From Azoarcus sp. L1K30 (GTDB lineage: Bacteria > Pseudomonadota > Gammaproteobacteria > Burkholderiales > Rhodocyclaceae), in contig NZ_JAGRRD010000001.1 of assembly GCF_018122735.1 (NCBI RefSeq), positions 3,837,475 through 3,901,474 on the forward strand: a stretch of 64,000 nucleotides of DNA, written 5' to 3'. Positions within the stretch are counted from its first letter, which is position 1. Every line of letters starts with the position of its first letter. Under the pieces are notes generated by a model. That model had not been told where the DNA came from. It saw only the letters and a program-made list of their open reading frames with translations, and ran no database searches. Position numbers and translations under genes: made by a program. Below are positions 29,197 through 43,520 of this stretch, one piece after another.

Positions 29197-30273
29197 GTGA
29201 TTGACTTCTCAATATTCGGTTCGAAGGCGCGACAGCTCGCAGGGCTGGATATCTCTTCATCATCGGTGAAGATGGTAGAGCTCGTGGAGAGTGAGAAAGG
29301 CGGCTATCGCCTGGAGCGATATGCGATCGAGCCCCTGCCGCGTGATGCGGTGGTGGATGGCAATATCGCCAATCTCGACGCGGTCACCGAAGGCGTCAAA
29401 CGCCTTGGCAGACGCTTCGGCACCGGCGTCAAGAACGTGGCAATGGCATTGCCGGCGGCATCGGTCATCACCAAGAAGATCATCCTTCCCGAAGGTCTGC
29501 GCGAACAGGAGATGGAGCTTCAGGTCGAGTCCGAAGCCAATCAATACATCCCCTTTGCGCTGGATGAGGTCAATCTCGATTTCCAAGTCATCGGTCCGGC
29601 TCCAGGTAATCCGGGTGAGGTGGAGGTGCTGATTGCCGCGTCGCGCAAGGAGAAGGTCGAAGATCGCGTGGCTGTTGCGCAGTCATGTGGCCTGAAGGCC
29701 GTGGTGCTCGATGTCGAGTCACTCGCGATCGAGTCGTCCTTCGGCCTGGTCAGCAAGCAGTTGCCCGGTGGTGGTGCCGGTAAGGTCGTGGCGCTGATCG
29801 ATATCGGGGCATCCGCGATGAACGTGTCGGTGTTGCGCGACGGCCAGCAGGTGTATTCCAGAGAGCAGGCCTTCGGCGGCTATCAACTGACTCAGGATAT
29901 CGCGCGGCAGTACGGCATGAGTGTGGAAGAGGCCGAAGCGGCCAAGCGTTCGGGCAGTCTGCCCGAGGACTACGCCCGCGATCTGCTGCGACCGTTCATG
30001 GACAGTCTTGCGCTTGAAGTGTCGCGTGCATTGCAGTTTTTCTTCACATCGACGCAGTACAACCAGGTCGATTACCTCGTACTCGCAGGTGGTTGTGCTG
30101 CCATGCAGGGCCTTGCGGAGGTCGTCGGCGGGCGTACGCAGGTCGAGACCATCGTAGCCAATCCGTTCGCTGGAATGGCGCTCTCCTCGAAGGTTCGCCC
30201 CAAAAATCTGCTGGCTGATGCGCCGTCATTGATGGTGGCGTGTGGTCTGGCATTGCGGAGATTCGACGCATGA
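29197..30273 (+). CDS. pilM: type IV pilus inner-membrane platform protein PilM
   Basis: A 358-residue cytoplasmic actin/FtsA-like ATPase-fold protein that binds the PilN N-terminus and links the pilus alignment complex to the motors. Fold marks include LAGLDISSSSVKMVEL, VVALIDIGASAMNVSVLRDG (phosphate loop) and DYLVLAGGCAAMQGLAEV. The start is GTG at 29197, giving MIDFSIFGSKARQLAGLDIS. The stop overlaps the pilN start (ATGA). Confidence 0.95.
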   Translation: MIDFSIFGSKARQLAGLDISSSSVKMVELVESEKGGYRLERYAIEPLPRDAVVDGNIANLDAVTEGVKRLGRRFGTGVKNVAMALPAASVITKKIILPEGLREQEMELQVESEANQYIPFALDEVNLDFQVIGPAPGNPGEVEVLIAASRKEKVEDRVAVAQSCGLKAVVLDVESLAIESSFGLVSKQLPGGGAGKVVALIDIGASAMNVSVLRDGQQVYSREQAFGGYQLTQDIARQYGMSVEEAEAAKRSGSLPEDYARDLLRPFMDSLALEVSRALQFFFTSTQYNQVDYLVLAGGCAAMQGLAEVVGGRTQVETIVANPFAGMALSSKVRPKNLLADAPSLMVACGLALRRFDA

Positions 30274-30851
30274 TCCGGATCAACCTGCTGCCCCATCGCG
30301 AGGAAAAGCGCAAGGAGCGGCGTCAGCAGTTCTACACCATCGCCGGCGGGATGGTCCTGCTCGGTGCGGCGATCGCCCTGCTTGTCCATACGATTTATGC
30401 AGGCTATATAGAGCGCCAGGAAAGCAAGAATGCGTTCTTTAAGGCGGAGATCGCCAGGCTCGACAAGGACATCGCCGAGATCAAGCGACTGCGCGAACAG
30501 ATCGATGCCTTGCTGGCGCGCAAACAGGTCATCGAATCGCTGCAGGGTAGCCGTGCCGAAACGGTTCACCTGTTCAATGAACTGGCAGAACGGATGCCCG
30601 ATGGTGTTTACCTGAAATCGGTCAGGCAGGCGGCGCAGAAGGTGACGCTGGTGGGATATGCCCAGTCCAATGCACGTGTTTCCAGTCTGATGCGCGCCCT
30701 CGACGAATCGCCCTTCCTGCAGGATCCGGGGCTGGTCGAGGTCAAGGCTGCCACGGTTAATGCGCGCAGGGTGAGTGAATTCACGCTGAATATCAGCATC
30801 GAGAAGCCGGCGGTCGAGAATGCGCAGACCGGCAAGGAGGGTGGGCGATGA
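30270..30851 (+). CDS. pilN: type IV pilus assembly protein PilN
   Basis: A 193-residue inner-membrane protein. The extreme N-terminus MIRINLLPHREEKRKER is the PilM-binding motif. One membrane helix (YTIAGGMVLLGAAIALLVHTI), a coiled coil, and a periplasmic ferredoxin-like domain follow. PilN dimerises with PilO. It is coupled to pilM and pilO by 4-base overlaps. Confidence 0.95.
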   Translation: MIRINLLPHREEKRKERRQQFYTIAGGMVLLGAAIALLVHTIYAGYIERQESKNAFFKAEIARLDKDIAEIKRLREQIDALLARKQVIESLQGSRAETVHLFNELAERMPDGVYLKSVRQAAQKVTLVGYAQSNARVSSLMRALDESPFLQDPGLVEVKAATVNARRVSEFTLNISIEKPAVENAQTGKEGGR

Positions 30852-31522
30852 AGTCCGGTGAGGTGCTCTCCAGTATTCGTTCTTTCGATCTCAATCGCCT
30901 TCAGCAGGATTTCCAGAATCTCGATCCCAACGATCCTGGGGTGTGGCCGCTTGCGCCCCGGGTTGCCGTCTTCGTGATGCTGTTTGTGGCGACAATTGCA
31001 GCGGCGTGGTGGTTCGACTGGAGCGAGCAGGCCGTGGTCCTGGAGCAGCGCGAGGCCGAGGAGCTTCAGTTGCGCCAGGATTGGCTGGCGAAGAAGCGGC
31101 TCGCGGTGAACCTGGACGAACACAAGCGTCAGCTCGCCGAAATCGATCGGCAGTTCGGTGCGCTGTTGAAGCAACTGCCCAATCGGGCCGAGATGGACTC
31201 ACTGCTCTCCGATATCAACCAGGCGGGGCTCGGCCGCGGCCTGCAGTTCGAGTTGTTCAAGCCCGGTAGTGATCAGGTGAAGGACTTCTATGCCGAGATG
31301 CCCATCGATATCAAGGTGAATGGCGGTTATCACGATCTGGGTGAGTTTGCCAGCGACGTTGCCCGCATGCCGCGGATCGTGACGCTGAACAACATATCGC
31401 TCGATGCGGCGAAGGACGGCCGGCTGACACTTGAGGCAAAAGCGACAACCTATCGCTATCTCGACGAGGAAGAGTTGGCGCAGCAACGTCAGGCGGCGAA
31501 GGCAGCCCAGGGGAAAAGATGA
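30848..31522 (+). CDS. pilO: type IV pilus assembly protein PilO
   Basis: A 224-residue partner of PilN with a membrane helix (VAVFVMLFVATIAAAWWF), a coiled coil and a periplasmic domain (FYAEMPIDIKVNGGYHDLGEF). Its length is normal for the family. The stop overlaps the pilP start. Confidence 0.95.
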   Translation: MKSGEVLSSIRSFDLNRLQQDFQNLDPNDPGVWPLAPRVAVFVMLFVATIAAAWWFDWSEQAVVLEQREAEELQLRQDWLAKKRLAVNLDEHKRQLAEIDRQFGALLKQLPNRAEMDSLLSDINQAGLGRGLQFELFKPGSDQVKDFYAEMPIDIKVNGGYHDLGEFASDVARMPRIVTLNNISLDAAKDGRLTLEAKATTYRYLDEEELAQQRQAAKAAQGKR

Positions 31523-32040
31523 TGAGAAAATGTCTGCTTCTCGTCAGTTGCTTGCTCATAGGCGGTTGTGCCGACGATCAGGAAAATATTCAGGCCTGGA
31601 TGAACGAGCAGGCTGCAGGAATGCGCGGCACGGTCAAGCCGCTGCCGGAGATCAAGCCGTTTCCGGTGGTCGATTACGAGGCATCGCTGGTTGTGGAGCC
31701 CTTCAAGCCGACCCGGATCGAACCCGAGCGCAAGACTGGCGGCGGTGGATTGCGTCCGGATCCCGATCGTCGGCGCGAGCCACTTGAGGCCTACCCGCTC
31801 GAGTCCCTGCGCATGGTCGGGGTGTTGAGCAAGGATAAGGTCACACAGGCCCTGATACAGGCGGACAAGTCCTTGTATCGAGTCAAGGTGGGCAACTATC
31901 TCGGGCAGGATTACGGCGTGATTACTGCAGTTACGGATACGTCTGTCGAATTGCGCGAATTGGTTGAGGATCTGAACGGTGACTGGGTCGAGCGCACCAG
32001 TTCGCTGCGGTTGCAGGAGCGGCAGGAGGCCGGAAAATGA
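31519..32040 (+). CDS. pilP: type IV pilus lipoprotein PilP
   Basis: A 173-residue inner-membrane lipoprotein bridging PilN/PilO to the PilQ secretin. The lipobox is LLIGGC within the first 18 residues. The C-terminal beta domain has YPLESLRMVGVLSKDK and YRVKVGNYLGQDYGVITAV. The start could be 31519 or the next ATG at 31522; both give the same lipoprotein signal. Confidence 0.95.
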   Translation: MMRKCLLLVSCLLIGGCADDQENIQAWMNEQAAGMRGTVKPLPEIKPFPVVDYEASLVVEPFKPTRIEPERKTGGGGLRPDPDRRREPLEAYPLESLRMVGVLSKDKVTQALIQADKSLYRVKVGNYLGQDYGVITAVTDTSVELRELVEDLNGDWVERTSSLRLQERQEAGK

Positions 32041-34190
32041 GAAACAGAATCGGAACATTGCTGCTAGCAGCGCTTACGGCAGTATTGACGCCCGGTGCAT
32101 CGGCATTGGCTCAGAGCACGGAGCAGGCGCAATCGGCCGGCAACCGCATCGAGGCGATGGAGGTGGCGGAGCAGGGCGGGTCGATATTTGTCAGGCTGAC
32201 GCTCAAGGATCCGCTTGCTGCTCCTCCGGCCAGCTTCAGTGTTGCGAATCCTGCTCGAATCGCGTTTGATTTTCCGTCGACGGGCAATGCCCTTGGGCGA
32301 AGTGTTCAGGTCATTGAGCAGGGTGATCTGCGCAGTGCGAACATCGTGCAGGCTGGAGACCGCACGCGGGTGGTACTGAACCTCGTCAAAATGACGCCTT
32401 ACGAAACCCGCGTTGATGGCCGCAGCGTCGTCATTGCGCTGACGCCGGTCAGTACGAACGCGGTATCGACATCCGTGTCTCAAGCCTATGCGAATTTTGC
32501 CGAGGCCAAACCGGTCGTCGCAGGCGGAACAAGTATTCGCGATATCAATTTCCGTCGCGGCAAGGACGGCGAAGGGCGCGTGCTTGTGCAGTTGTCGAGC
32601 CCGGAAACCGGAATCGATATTCGTCAACAGGGTGGAAATCTGGTTGTCGAGTTTCTCAAGACGGCCCTCCCGGAGCACTTGCGGCGCAAGTCGGACGTTA
32701 CCGACTTTGCGACGCCGATTACTGGCATGGTGGCCCAGCAGCAGGGTGACAATGTTCGACTGGTCGTTACGCCCAACGGCCTGTGGGAGCACAACGCCTA
32801 CCAGAGCGACGATCAGTTCGTGCTCGAGGTCAAGCGCGTGATCGAGGATCCCAACAAGCTGGTTCAAGGCTCGCGTGGGCGATATGAGGGTGAGAAGCTT
32901 TCGCTCAACTTCCAGAACATCGATGTGCGTTCGGTGCTTCAGGTCATCGCCGACTTCACCAATTTCAACATCATCACCTCCGATTCGGTTCAGGGTAGCC
33001 TGACCCTGCGGCTCAAGGACGTTCCCTGGGATCAGGCGCTGGATATCATCCTCCAGGCCAAGGGTCTGGACATGCGCAAGAACGGCAACGTGATCTGGAT
33101 TGCACCGGGCGATGAACTCGCGGCGCGTGAAAAGCTTCAACTCGAGGCCAAGGCTCAGATCAATGATCTGGAGCCACTGGTGACAGAGAGTTTCCAGATC
33201 AATTACCACAAGGCCAAGGAGATCTTTGATTTCCTCAAGAGCAAGGATCAAACCATGCTTTCCAAGCGGGGAAGTGTGGTTGTGGACGATCGCAGCAACA
33301 AGCTCTTTGTGACCGACGTCGCGGCGCGGCTCACCTCGCTGCGGAGGCTCGTGACCGAGATCGACGTCGCGCCCCGGCAGGTTCTCATCGAGGCCAGGAT
33401 TGTTGAAGCGAACAAGACGTTTGCTCGTGATCTCGGCGTCCGGCTCGGGTACGGCGACGCCAAGAACAGAAGTCTGGGTGGCGGAGCGAAGCTCGGCTTC
33501 GGTAGTTCCGAATTTGCGAGCTACAACGCGGACGGAACGATCAATACCAGCGAAACCGCGCCGCTCAACGGGGTGCTGAGGCGCATTGGTGAATCCGCGA
33601 CGTCAGGAGAAGGCTTCGGTAAGACCGGTTTTGGTGTCATGAATCTCACCCTGTTCAATAGCAGCCTGACGCGCTTCCTCAATCTCGAATTGCAGGCCCT
33701 CGAATCTGACGGTCGTGGCCGCGTGGTTTCGAGTCCGCGCGTGCTGACCGCCAATCAGGTTGAAGCGAGGATCGAGCAGGGTACGGAGATCCCTTATCTC
33801 GAGGCATCGAGTTCCGGAGCGACCAGCGTTTCATTCAAGAAGGCGGTGCTGTCCCTCAAGGTCAAGCCGCAGATTACCCCTGACGGAAGGCTGCAGCTGT
33901 CGATCGAGGTCAATAAGGATCGCCCGCTGTATGAGAATGCCCTGGCCAATATCCCGCCCATCGAAACCAAGAACGTGAAGAGCGAGGTGCTGATCGAGAA
34001 TGGCGGTACCGTGGTGATTGGCGGCATCTACGAAGAGGAAGATACGACCAATATCGACCGGGTGCCGGTGCTCGGCGAGCTGCCCGTCGTTGGCGCGCTG
34101 TTCAGAACCACGAGCAAGGTCGCGAACCGGAAGGAGCTGCTTGTCTTCATCACGCCTCGCATCGTCTCAGACGCGCTGACCCTCAGATAG
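32037..34190 (+). CDS. pilQ: type IV pilus secretin PilQ
   Basis: A 717-residue outer-membrane secretin through which the pilus leaves the cell. After a signal peptide come AMIN-type peptidoglycan-binding domains (RIAFDFPSTGNAL), an N0/STN domain (KLSLNFQNIDVRSVLQVIADF), an N1 domain, and the C-terminal secretin domain. The latter holds PRQVLIEARIVEANKTFARD, LQALESDGRGRVVSSPRVLT and VPVLGELPVVGALFRTTSK. It is the last and largest gene of the pil set. Confidence 0.96.
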   Translation: MRNRIGTLLLAALTAVLTPGASALAQSTEQAQSAGNRIEAMEVAEQGGSIFVRLTLKDPLAAPPASFSVANPARIAFDFPSTGNALGRSVQVIEQGDLRSANIVQAGDRTRVVLNLVKMTPYETRVDGRSVVIALTPVSTNAVSTSVSQAYANFAEAKPVVAGGTSIRDINFRRGKDGEGRVLVQLSSPETGIDIRQQGGNLVVEFLKTALPEHLRRKSDVTDFATPITGMVAQQQGDNVRLVVTPNGLWEHNAYQSDDQFVLEVKRVIEDPNKLVQGSRGRYEGEKLSLNFQNIDVRSVLQVIADFTNFNIITSDSVQGSLTLRLKDVPWDQALDIILQAKGLDMRKNGNVIWIAPGDELAAREKLQLEAKAQINDLEPLVTESFQINYHKAKEIFDFLKSKDQTMLSKRGSVVVDDRSNKLFVTDVAARLTSLRRLVTEIDVAPRQVLIEARIVEANKTFARDLGVRLGYGDAKNRSLGGGAKLGFGSSEFASYNADGTINTSETAPLNGVLRRIGESATSGEGFGKTGFGVMNLTLFNSSLTRFLNLELQALESDGRGRVVSSPRVLTANQVEARIEQGTEIPYLEASSSGATSVSFKKAVLSLKVKPQITPDGRLQLSIEVNKDRPLYENALANIPPIETKNVKSEVLIENGGTVVIGGIYEEEDTTNIDRVPVLGELPVVGALFRTTSKVANRKELLVFITPRIVSDALTLR

Positions 34191-34203
34191 GTCGATCCTG
34201 CTG

Positions 34204-34250
34204 CTACAATCCGGGGGCGGTGACTCCAGTAGGGGTTGCCGCCCTTTCGT
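34204..34250 (+). terminator. weak hairpin and -10-like box between pilQ and aroK
   Basis: GGGCGG (34215-34220) pairs with CCGCCC (34239-34244), followed by only three T. A TACAAT hexamer lies at 34204-34209. The site could partly terminate the pil transcript, with an internal promoter feeding aroKB. Confidence 0.35.
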
Positions 34251-34274
34251 ATTCTTGAAGCCGGCGATATACGT

Positions 34275-34805
34275 GTGACTTGTCTGATACTGATCGGGAT
34301 GATGGGGGCCGGAAAGACGACTGTGGGGCGTGAGCTTGCGAAGCGCAGACGAATGCGCTTTGCGGATTGCGACCATGAGATCGTCGCGCGCACCGGGGTC
34401 ACGATTCCAACGATATTCGAGATCGAAGGTGAGGAGGGCTTCCGTCGTCGGGAGTCCCAAACACTCGAGGAGCTGACGCACGAACCCAACCTCGTGCTGG
34501 CGACTGGCGGTGGCGTCGTGCTTGACTCCGGCAATCGTGCCCTCCTGAGTCAGCGCGGTATCGTCATCTATCTCAATGTGCCTCCCCAGATTTTGTGGGA
34601 GCGTACCCGTCATGACCGCAATCGGCCTCTGCTTCGTGTCGAGAACCCGCGCCAGCGGATTGAGGAGTTGCACCGCGTGCGCGATCCGCTTTATCGGGAG
34701 GTGGCAGATCTCGTGGTCGACGGCGGTCGAGGCAATCCGGGCGCGATGGTTCGACAGATCGAAAAGGCGCTGACCTCCCTGGACAGGACTTCATGCGAAC
34801 ATTGA
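34275..34805 (+). CDS. aroK: shikimate kinase
   Basis: A 176-residue enzyme that phosphorylates shikimate in aromatic amino-acid synthesis. The P-loop [17 protein letters not shown] is at residues about 8-24. The shikimate-binding [15 protein letters not shown] and LATGGGVV segments are intact, and the lid arginine lies in RHDRNRPLL. The start is GTG at 34275. An upstream TTG at 34236 lies inside the hairpin and is rejected. The C-terminus overlaps aroB by 13 bases. Confidence 0.94.
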   Translation: MTCLILIGMMGAGKTTVGRELAKRRRMRFADCDHEIVARTGVTIPTIFEIEGEEGFRRRESQTLEELTHEPNLVLATGGGVVLDSGNRALLSQRGIVIYLNVPPQILWERTRHDRNRPLLRVENPRQRIEELHRVRDPLYREVADLVVDGGRGNPGAMVRQIEKALTSLDRTSCEH

Positions 34806-35875
34806 ACGTAGCGCTCGGTGAGCGCGCCTACCCCATCCATATCGGTGCCAGTCTCCTCGATCGGCCTGAACTGATAGCGTCCCACCTGCGGGTACCCCGC
34901 GTGGTGATCGTAACCAATGAGATTGTCGGGCCGCTCTATCTGGCGCGTCTGCAGCATGGCTTGGAGGCTGCGGGTGTTGCTGTCAGTTCGGTGGTGCTGC
35001 CTGACGGTGAGCGCCACAAAGACTGGCAGACGCTCAATCTGGTCTTCGATGCCCTGCTCGGCAGTCGCTGTGAGCGCTCCACCACGCTGATTGCACTTGG
35101 CGGCGGGGTCGTTGGCGACATGGGGGGCTTTGCCGCCTCGTGCTATCAGCGCGGCATGCCCTTTGTCCAGGTCCCGACCACCCTGCTTGCGCAGGTGGAT
35201 TCATCGGTCGGGGGCAAGACCGCGATCAACCATCCGCTGGGCAAGAACATGATCGGGGCGTTCTACCAGCCCCGGCTTGTGCTTGCAGACACCTCCGTTC
35301 TCGACACCTTGCCCTTGCGCGAACTGTCGGCCGGACTGGCCGAGGTCATCAAGTACGGTTTGATCCGGGATCCTGCATTCCTGCAGTGGCTTGAAATCAA
35401 TCTCGACCGGCTCCTCGCGCGCGACCCGGAAGCGCTGGCCTATGCGATCGAACGTTCGTGCAGCAACAAGGCCGAGGTCGTGGCAGCAGACGAAACCGAA
35501 CGCGGCGAGCGCGCTTTGCTCAATCTCGGGCATACCTTCGGGCACGCCATCGAGACCGGCATGGGATACGGGCAGTGGTTGCACGGCGAGGCGGTGGCGG
35601 CCGGCACGATGATGGCCGCCGAGCTGTCGCGCCGTCTCGGGTGGCTGTCGCCGGCCGATGTCGAGCGCGTCGAATCGCTGTTCCGCCGCGCTTCGCTCCC
35701 GGTTCATGGACCGGCGCTGGGTGTGGAGCGTTATCTCGAGCTCATGTCCCATGACAAGAAGGTCGAGGATGGCCGCCTGAGGCTTGTGCTGTTGCGGCAA
35801 CTCGGTCAGGCCGTCATGTGGGGCGATGCGCCCGCTTCTGACCTGGCGGCGGCCATCGAGGCGCGCAGTACGTGA
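34793..35875 (+). CDS. aroB: 3-dehydroquinate synthase
   Basis: A 360-residue NAD- and Zn-dependent enzyme of the shikimate pathway. Conserved segments are [59 protein letters not shown], and the metal-binding [12 protein letters not shown] with [10 protein letters not shown]. The start lies within the aroK C-terminus. The stop region overlaps the dgt GTG start by four bases. Confidence 0.96.
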   Translation: MRTLNVALGERAYPIHIGASLLDRPELIASHLRVPRVVIVTNEIVGPLYLARLQHGLEAAGVAVSSVVLPDGERHKDWQTLNLVFDALLGSRCERSTTLIALGGGVVGDMGGFAASCYQRGMPFVQVPTTLLAQVDSSVGGKTAINHPLGKNMIGAFYQPRLVLADTSVLDTLPLRELSAGLAEVIKYGLIRDPAFLQWLEINLDRLLARDPEALAYAIERSCSNKAEVVAADETERGERALLNLGHTFGHAIETGMGYGQWLHGEAVAAGTMMAAELSRRLGWLSPADVERVESLFRRASLPVHGPALGVERYLELMSHDKKVEDGRLRLVLLRQLGQAVMWGDAPASDLAAAIEARST

Positions 35876-37002
35876 CGGCGCGCGGCCTGGCCAGCTACGC
35901 GGTCTGCGCGGGCAATACGCGCGGGCGTCAGCATGACGAGCCGCCGCCAAGCGGTCGGGACGATTTTCAGCGCGACCGCGACCGAGTCATCCATTCAACG
36001 GCATTTCGTCGCCTCGAGTACAAGACCCAGGTATTCGTCAATCACGAGGGCGATCTGTTTCGCACGCGTTTGACCCACAGTATCGAGGTGGCGCAACTCA
36101 CGCGCAGCATCTCGCGTGCGCTCGCGCTCAACGAGGATCTCGCAGAGGCGATCGCTCTCGCGCACGATCTCGGCCATACGCCCTTCGGTCACGCCGGACA
36201 GGACGCATTGAACGCGTGCATGAAGTCCCATGGCGGCTTCGAGCACAACCTGCAGTCCTTGCGCACCGTGGACCTGCTCGAAGAGCACTATGCCGCATTC
36301 GATGGTCTGAATCTGCTGTACGAGACGCGGGAGGGCGTGCTCAAGCATTGCTCCAGGGTCAATGCCGAGCAGCTTGGCGAGCTCGGGCGACGCTTTATCG
36401 AAGGAACGCAGCCTTCTCTCGAGGCTCAGCTCGCCAATCTTGCGGACGAGATTGCCTACAACAATCATGATCTCGACGATGGGCTGCGCTCGGGCCTGAT
36501 TTCCCTCGAGCAACTGGACGCCGTCGACTTGTTTGCCGACTGTCGTCGCGAGGCCGAGGCGCAGTGGCCGGGGTTGCGCGGCCGTAAGCTCATCCACGAA
36601 ACGATCCGGCGCATGGTGGACGGGATGGCGCTCGACCTGATTGCCCAGACCCGGATCAATATCGCCCGGGTCGGCGTAGTGACACTGGAAGATGTGCGCC
36701 GGGCGCCGCGCCTGGTGTCCTATTCAGACGCGTTGTGGCCTCGACTGCAGGCGCTCAAGGTGTTCCTGCGCGAGAATCTCTACTGGCACTATCAGGTGCT
36801 GCGCATGACCGACAAGGCGCGCCGGATCATCGAAGACCTGTTTTCTGCCTTCATGTCCGATCCCCGGCTTCTCCCGCCCCAATACCAAGCGAAGGCACGC
36901 ATCGACAAGCCGCGCGCGATTGCCGACTACATCGCGGGAATGACGGACCGTTACGCCATGAAAGAGCATCGGCGTCTCTTTGCGGTCGGTGAAATACACT
37001 GA
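35872..37002 (+). CDS. dgt: deoxyguanosinetriphosphate triphosphohydrolase-like protein
   Basis: A 376-residue HD-superfamily hydrolase that splits dNTPs into nucleoside and triphosphate. The metal site is [17 protein letters not shown] with the HD pair in [32 protein letters not shown] is the standard N-terminal signature. The start is GTG at 35872, overlapping aroB. It matches the shorter dgt-like type 2 family rather than the 505-residue E. coli Dgt. It is the last gene of the pil-aro unit. Confidence 0.92.
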   Translation: MTARGLASYAVCAGNTRGRQHDEPPPSGRDDFQRDRDRVIHSTAFRRLEYKTQVFVNHEGDLFRTRLTHSIEVAQLTRSISRALALNEDLAEAIALAHDLGHTPFGHAGQDALNACMKSHGGFEHNLQSLRTVDLLEEHYAAFDGLNLLYETREGVLKHCSRVNAEQLGELGRRFIEGTQPSLEAQLANLADEIAYNNHDLDDGLRSGLISLEQLDAVDLFADCRREAEAQWPGLRGRKLIHETIRRMVDGMALDLIAQTRINIARVGVVTLEDVRRAPRLVSYSDALWPRLQALKVFLRENLYWHYQVLRMTDKARRIIEDLFSAFMSDPRLLPPQYQAKARIDKPRAIADYIAGMTDRYAMKEHRRLFAVGEIH

Positions 37003-37035
37003 TTTGTCATAGTGTTACTGCACTGCAAAAAAGGC

Positions 37036-37064
37036 TTGAGTCAAGCGTTTTGCACGGGTATATT
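37036..37064 (+). promoter_or_regulatory. promoter upstream of gltB leader
   Basis: TTGAGT (37036-37041), 17 bases, TATATT (37059-37064). The -35 matches 4 of 6 and the -10 matches 5 of 6 consensus bases. The predicted transcript start is near 37071, about 180 bases before gltB. Confidence 0.6.
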
Positions 37065-37120
37065 CAGACATCCGTTTAATGTGTTCGTAGCGGTCGGTTG
37101 TTGATTCTGCTGATCGTGCA

Positions 37121-37150
37121 AGCCGGGGTGCCCGCGCGCCCGGCTTTTTT
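37121..37150 (+). terminator. rho-independent terminator in the dgt-gltB gap
   Basis: AGCCGGG (37121-37127) pairs perfectly with CCCGGCT (37139-37145), followed by TTTTT to 37150. It lies downstream of the promoter at 37036-37064 and upstream of gltB. It may end the dgt transcript, end a short RNA of about 80 bases, or act as an attenuator for gltBD. Confidence 0.8.
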
Positions 37151-37251
37151 GTGTCCGCATGGTTTACGTGTGCGGGTTTGAGCAGCGGCGAGAGCCGCCC
37201 GAACTTCGCCGGCGAGTACCCGGTGAGCGTGTTGTTTCGAGGACAGACGAG

Positions 37252-41925
<4,674 letters not shown>

Positions 41926-43392
41926 ATGGGCAAACCCACCGGATTTCTGGAATATCAGCGCCTGTCGGAGGGCTACGAGCCCGTCCCGCAGCGGCTGAAA
42001 AGCTACAAGGAGTTCGTGCTCCGCCTCAATGACGATGAGGCGGCAGTGCAAGGCGCACGCTGCATGGATTGCGGCATCCCGTTCTGCAATAACGGTTGCC
42101 CGGTAAACAACATCATTCCGGACTGGAACGATCTGGTCTATCGCGGGCAATGGAAGCAGGCGATCGAGGTCCTGCACTCGACCAACAACTTTCCCGAGTT
42201 CACCGGCCGCATCTGCCCGGCGCCGTGTGAAGCGGCCTGTACGCTGAACATCAATGCCGATGCGGTCGGCATCAAGTCGATCGAGCATGCGATCATCGAC
42301 AAGGCTTGGGAAGAGGGATGGGTGGTGCCCCAGCCCGCCGCGGTAAAGACCGGCAAGAAGGTCGCCGTGGTCGGCTCCGGCCCGGCAGGTCTGGCCAATG
42401 CGCAGCAGCTTGCCCGCGCCGGGCATGACGTGACCGTATTCGAGAAGAACGATCGCGTCGGCGGCTTGTTGCGCTACGGCATTCCCGACTTCAAGATGGA
42501 GAAGGGGCTGATCGATCGCCGTATCGCCCAGATGGAAGCCGAAGGCGTGACTTTCCGCACGAGCGTGGTGGTCGGCACCAAGGACATGCCGTCGCGCATC
42601 ATCTGCGACGCCAAGGAGATGGTGACCGCCGAAGAGTTGATGAAGACCTTCGATGCCGTGGTGCTCGCCGGTGGCTCCGAGGTTCCGCGCGATCTTCCCG
42701 TGCCCGGTCGGGACCTCGACGGCGTGCATTTCGCCCTCGAGTTCCTGATTCCGCAGAACAAGGCGGTTGCGGGTGATCGGCCGAATCCGATTTCGGCCGA
42801 AGGCTGCAATGTCATCGTGATCGGTGGTGGCGACACCGGCTCCGACTGCGTGGGTACCAGCTACCGTCATGGCGCGAAGTCGGTCACCCAGTTCGAAGTG
42901 ATGCCGCAGCCGCCCGAGCAGGAAAACAAGGCGCTGACCTGGCCGTACTGGCCGATCAAGCTGCGCACGTCGTCGTCCCACGTCGAAGGAGATACCCGTC
43001 GCGAATACGCCATCGGTACCAAGGAGTTCGTCGGCGAGAACGGGAAGCTGACCGGCGTGCGTACGGTGCACCTCGAATGGAAGGACGGACGCATGAGCGA
43101 AGTGGCCGGCACCGAGAAGGTGTATCCGGCAGAGCGCGTCTTTCTGGCAATGGGCTTTACCAACCCGGTCGGCGGAGTGCTTGAAGCCTTCGGCGTCGAG
43201 AAGGATGCGCGCGGCAACGCCAAGGCGACGACCGACGGCGAGGGCTGCTATGCCACCAACGTCAGCAAGGTGTTCGCCGCGGGTGACGTACGGCGTGGCC
43301 AGTCGCTGGTGGTGTGGGCCATTCGGGAAGGGCGTCAATGTGCCCGCGAGGTGGACGCCTTCCTGATGGGCGCGAGCGTCCTGCCGCGCTGA
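41926..43392 (+). CDS. gltD: glutamate synthase small subunit
   Basis: A 488-residue NADPH-oxidising subunit that passes electrons to GltB. The N-terminal double 4Fe-4S region is [19 protein letters not shown] with further cysteines at [15 protein letters not shown]. The FAD-binding motif is [17 protein letters not shown], and the NADPH-binding motif is [15 protein letters not shown]. The C-terminal FAD motif is [17 protein letters not shown]. Its ATG directly follows the gltB stop. Confidence 0.97.
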   Translation: MGKPTGFLEYQRLSEGYEPVPQRLKSYKEFVLRLNDDEAAVQGARCMDCGIPFCNNGCPVNNIIPDWNDLVYRGQWKQAIEVLHSTNNFPEFTGRICPAPCEAACTLNINADAVGIKSIEHAIIDKAWEEGWVVPQPAAVKTGKKVAVVGSGPAGLANAQQLARAGHDVTVFEKNDRVGGLLRYGIPDFKMEKGLIDRRIAQMEAEGVTFRTSVVVGTKDMPSRIICDAKEMVTAEELMKTFDAVVLAGGSEVPRDLPVPGRDLDGVHFALEFLIPQNKAVAGDRPNPISAEGCNVIVIGGGDTGSDCVGTSYRHGAKSVTQFEVMPQPPEQENKALTWPYWPIKLRTSSSHVEGDTRREYAIGTKEFVGENGKLTGVRTVHLEWKDGRMSEVAGTEKVYPAERVFLAMGFTNPVGGVLEAFGVEKDARGNAKATTDGEGCYATNVSKVFAAGDVRRGQSLVVWAIREGRQCAREVDAFLMGASVLPR

Positions 43393-43449
43393 GCGCGACA
43401 CTTGCCCCCGACCTCGGGCCGCGCACGGTCTGAGGTACGGAGGAGTTCA

Positions 43450-43485
43450 AAGGGCGACCCATGAACATGGGTCGCCCTTGTTTTT
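43450..43485 (+). terminator. strong rho-independent terminator of gltBD
   Basis: A perfect 14-bp stem, AAGGGCGACCCATG (43450-43463) with CATGGGTCGCCCTT (43466-43479), followed by G and five T. Confidence 0.93.
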
Positions 43486-43520
43486 GTGCGACGCCCGTAT
43501 TGACCGAGGATGGGACTGTC

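Noticed and set aside
37159-37251. N-terminal extension of gltB
   Set aside because: It has no conserved residues and would move the nucleophilic cysteine to position 50. The short propeptide from ATG 37252 fits known GltB proteins.
43461-43520. Upstream start of the TSUP transporter
   Set aside because: This ATG is inside the stem of the gltBD terminator. ATG 43521 has a ribosome site and fits the family start.
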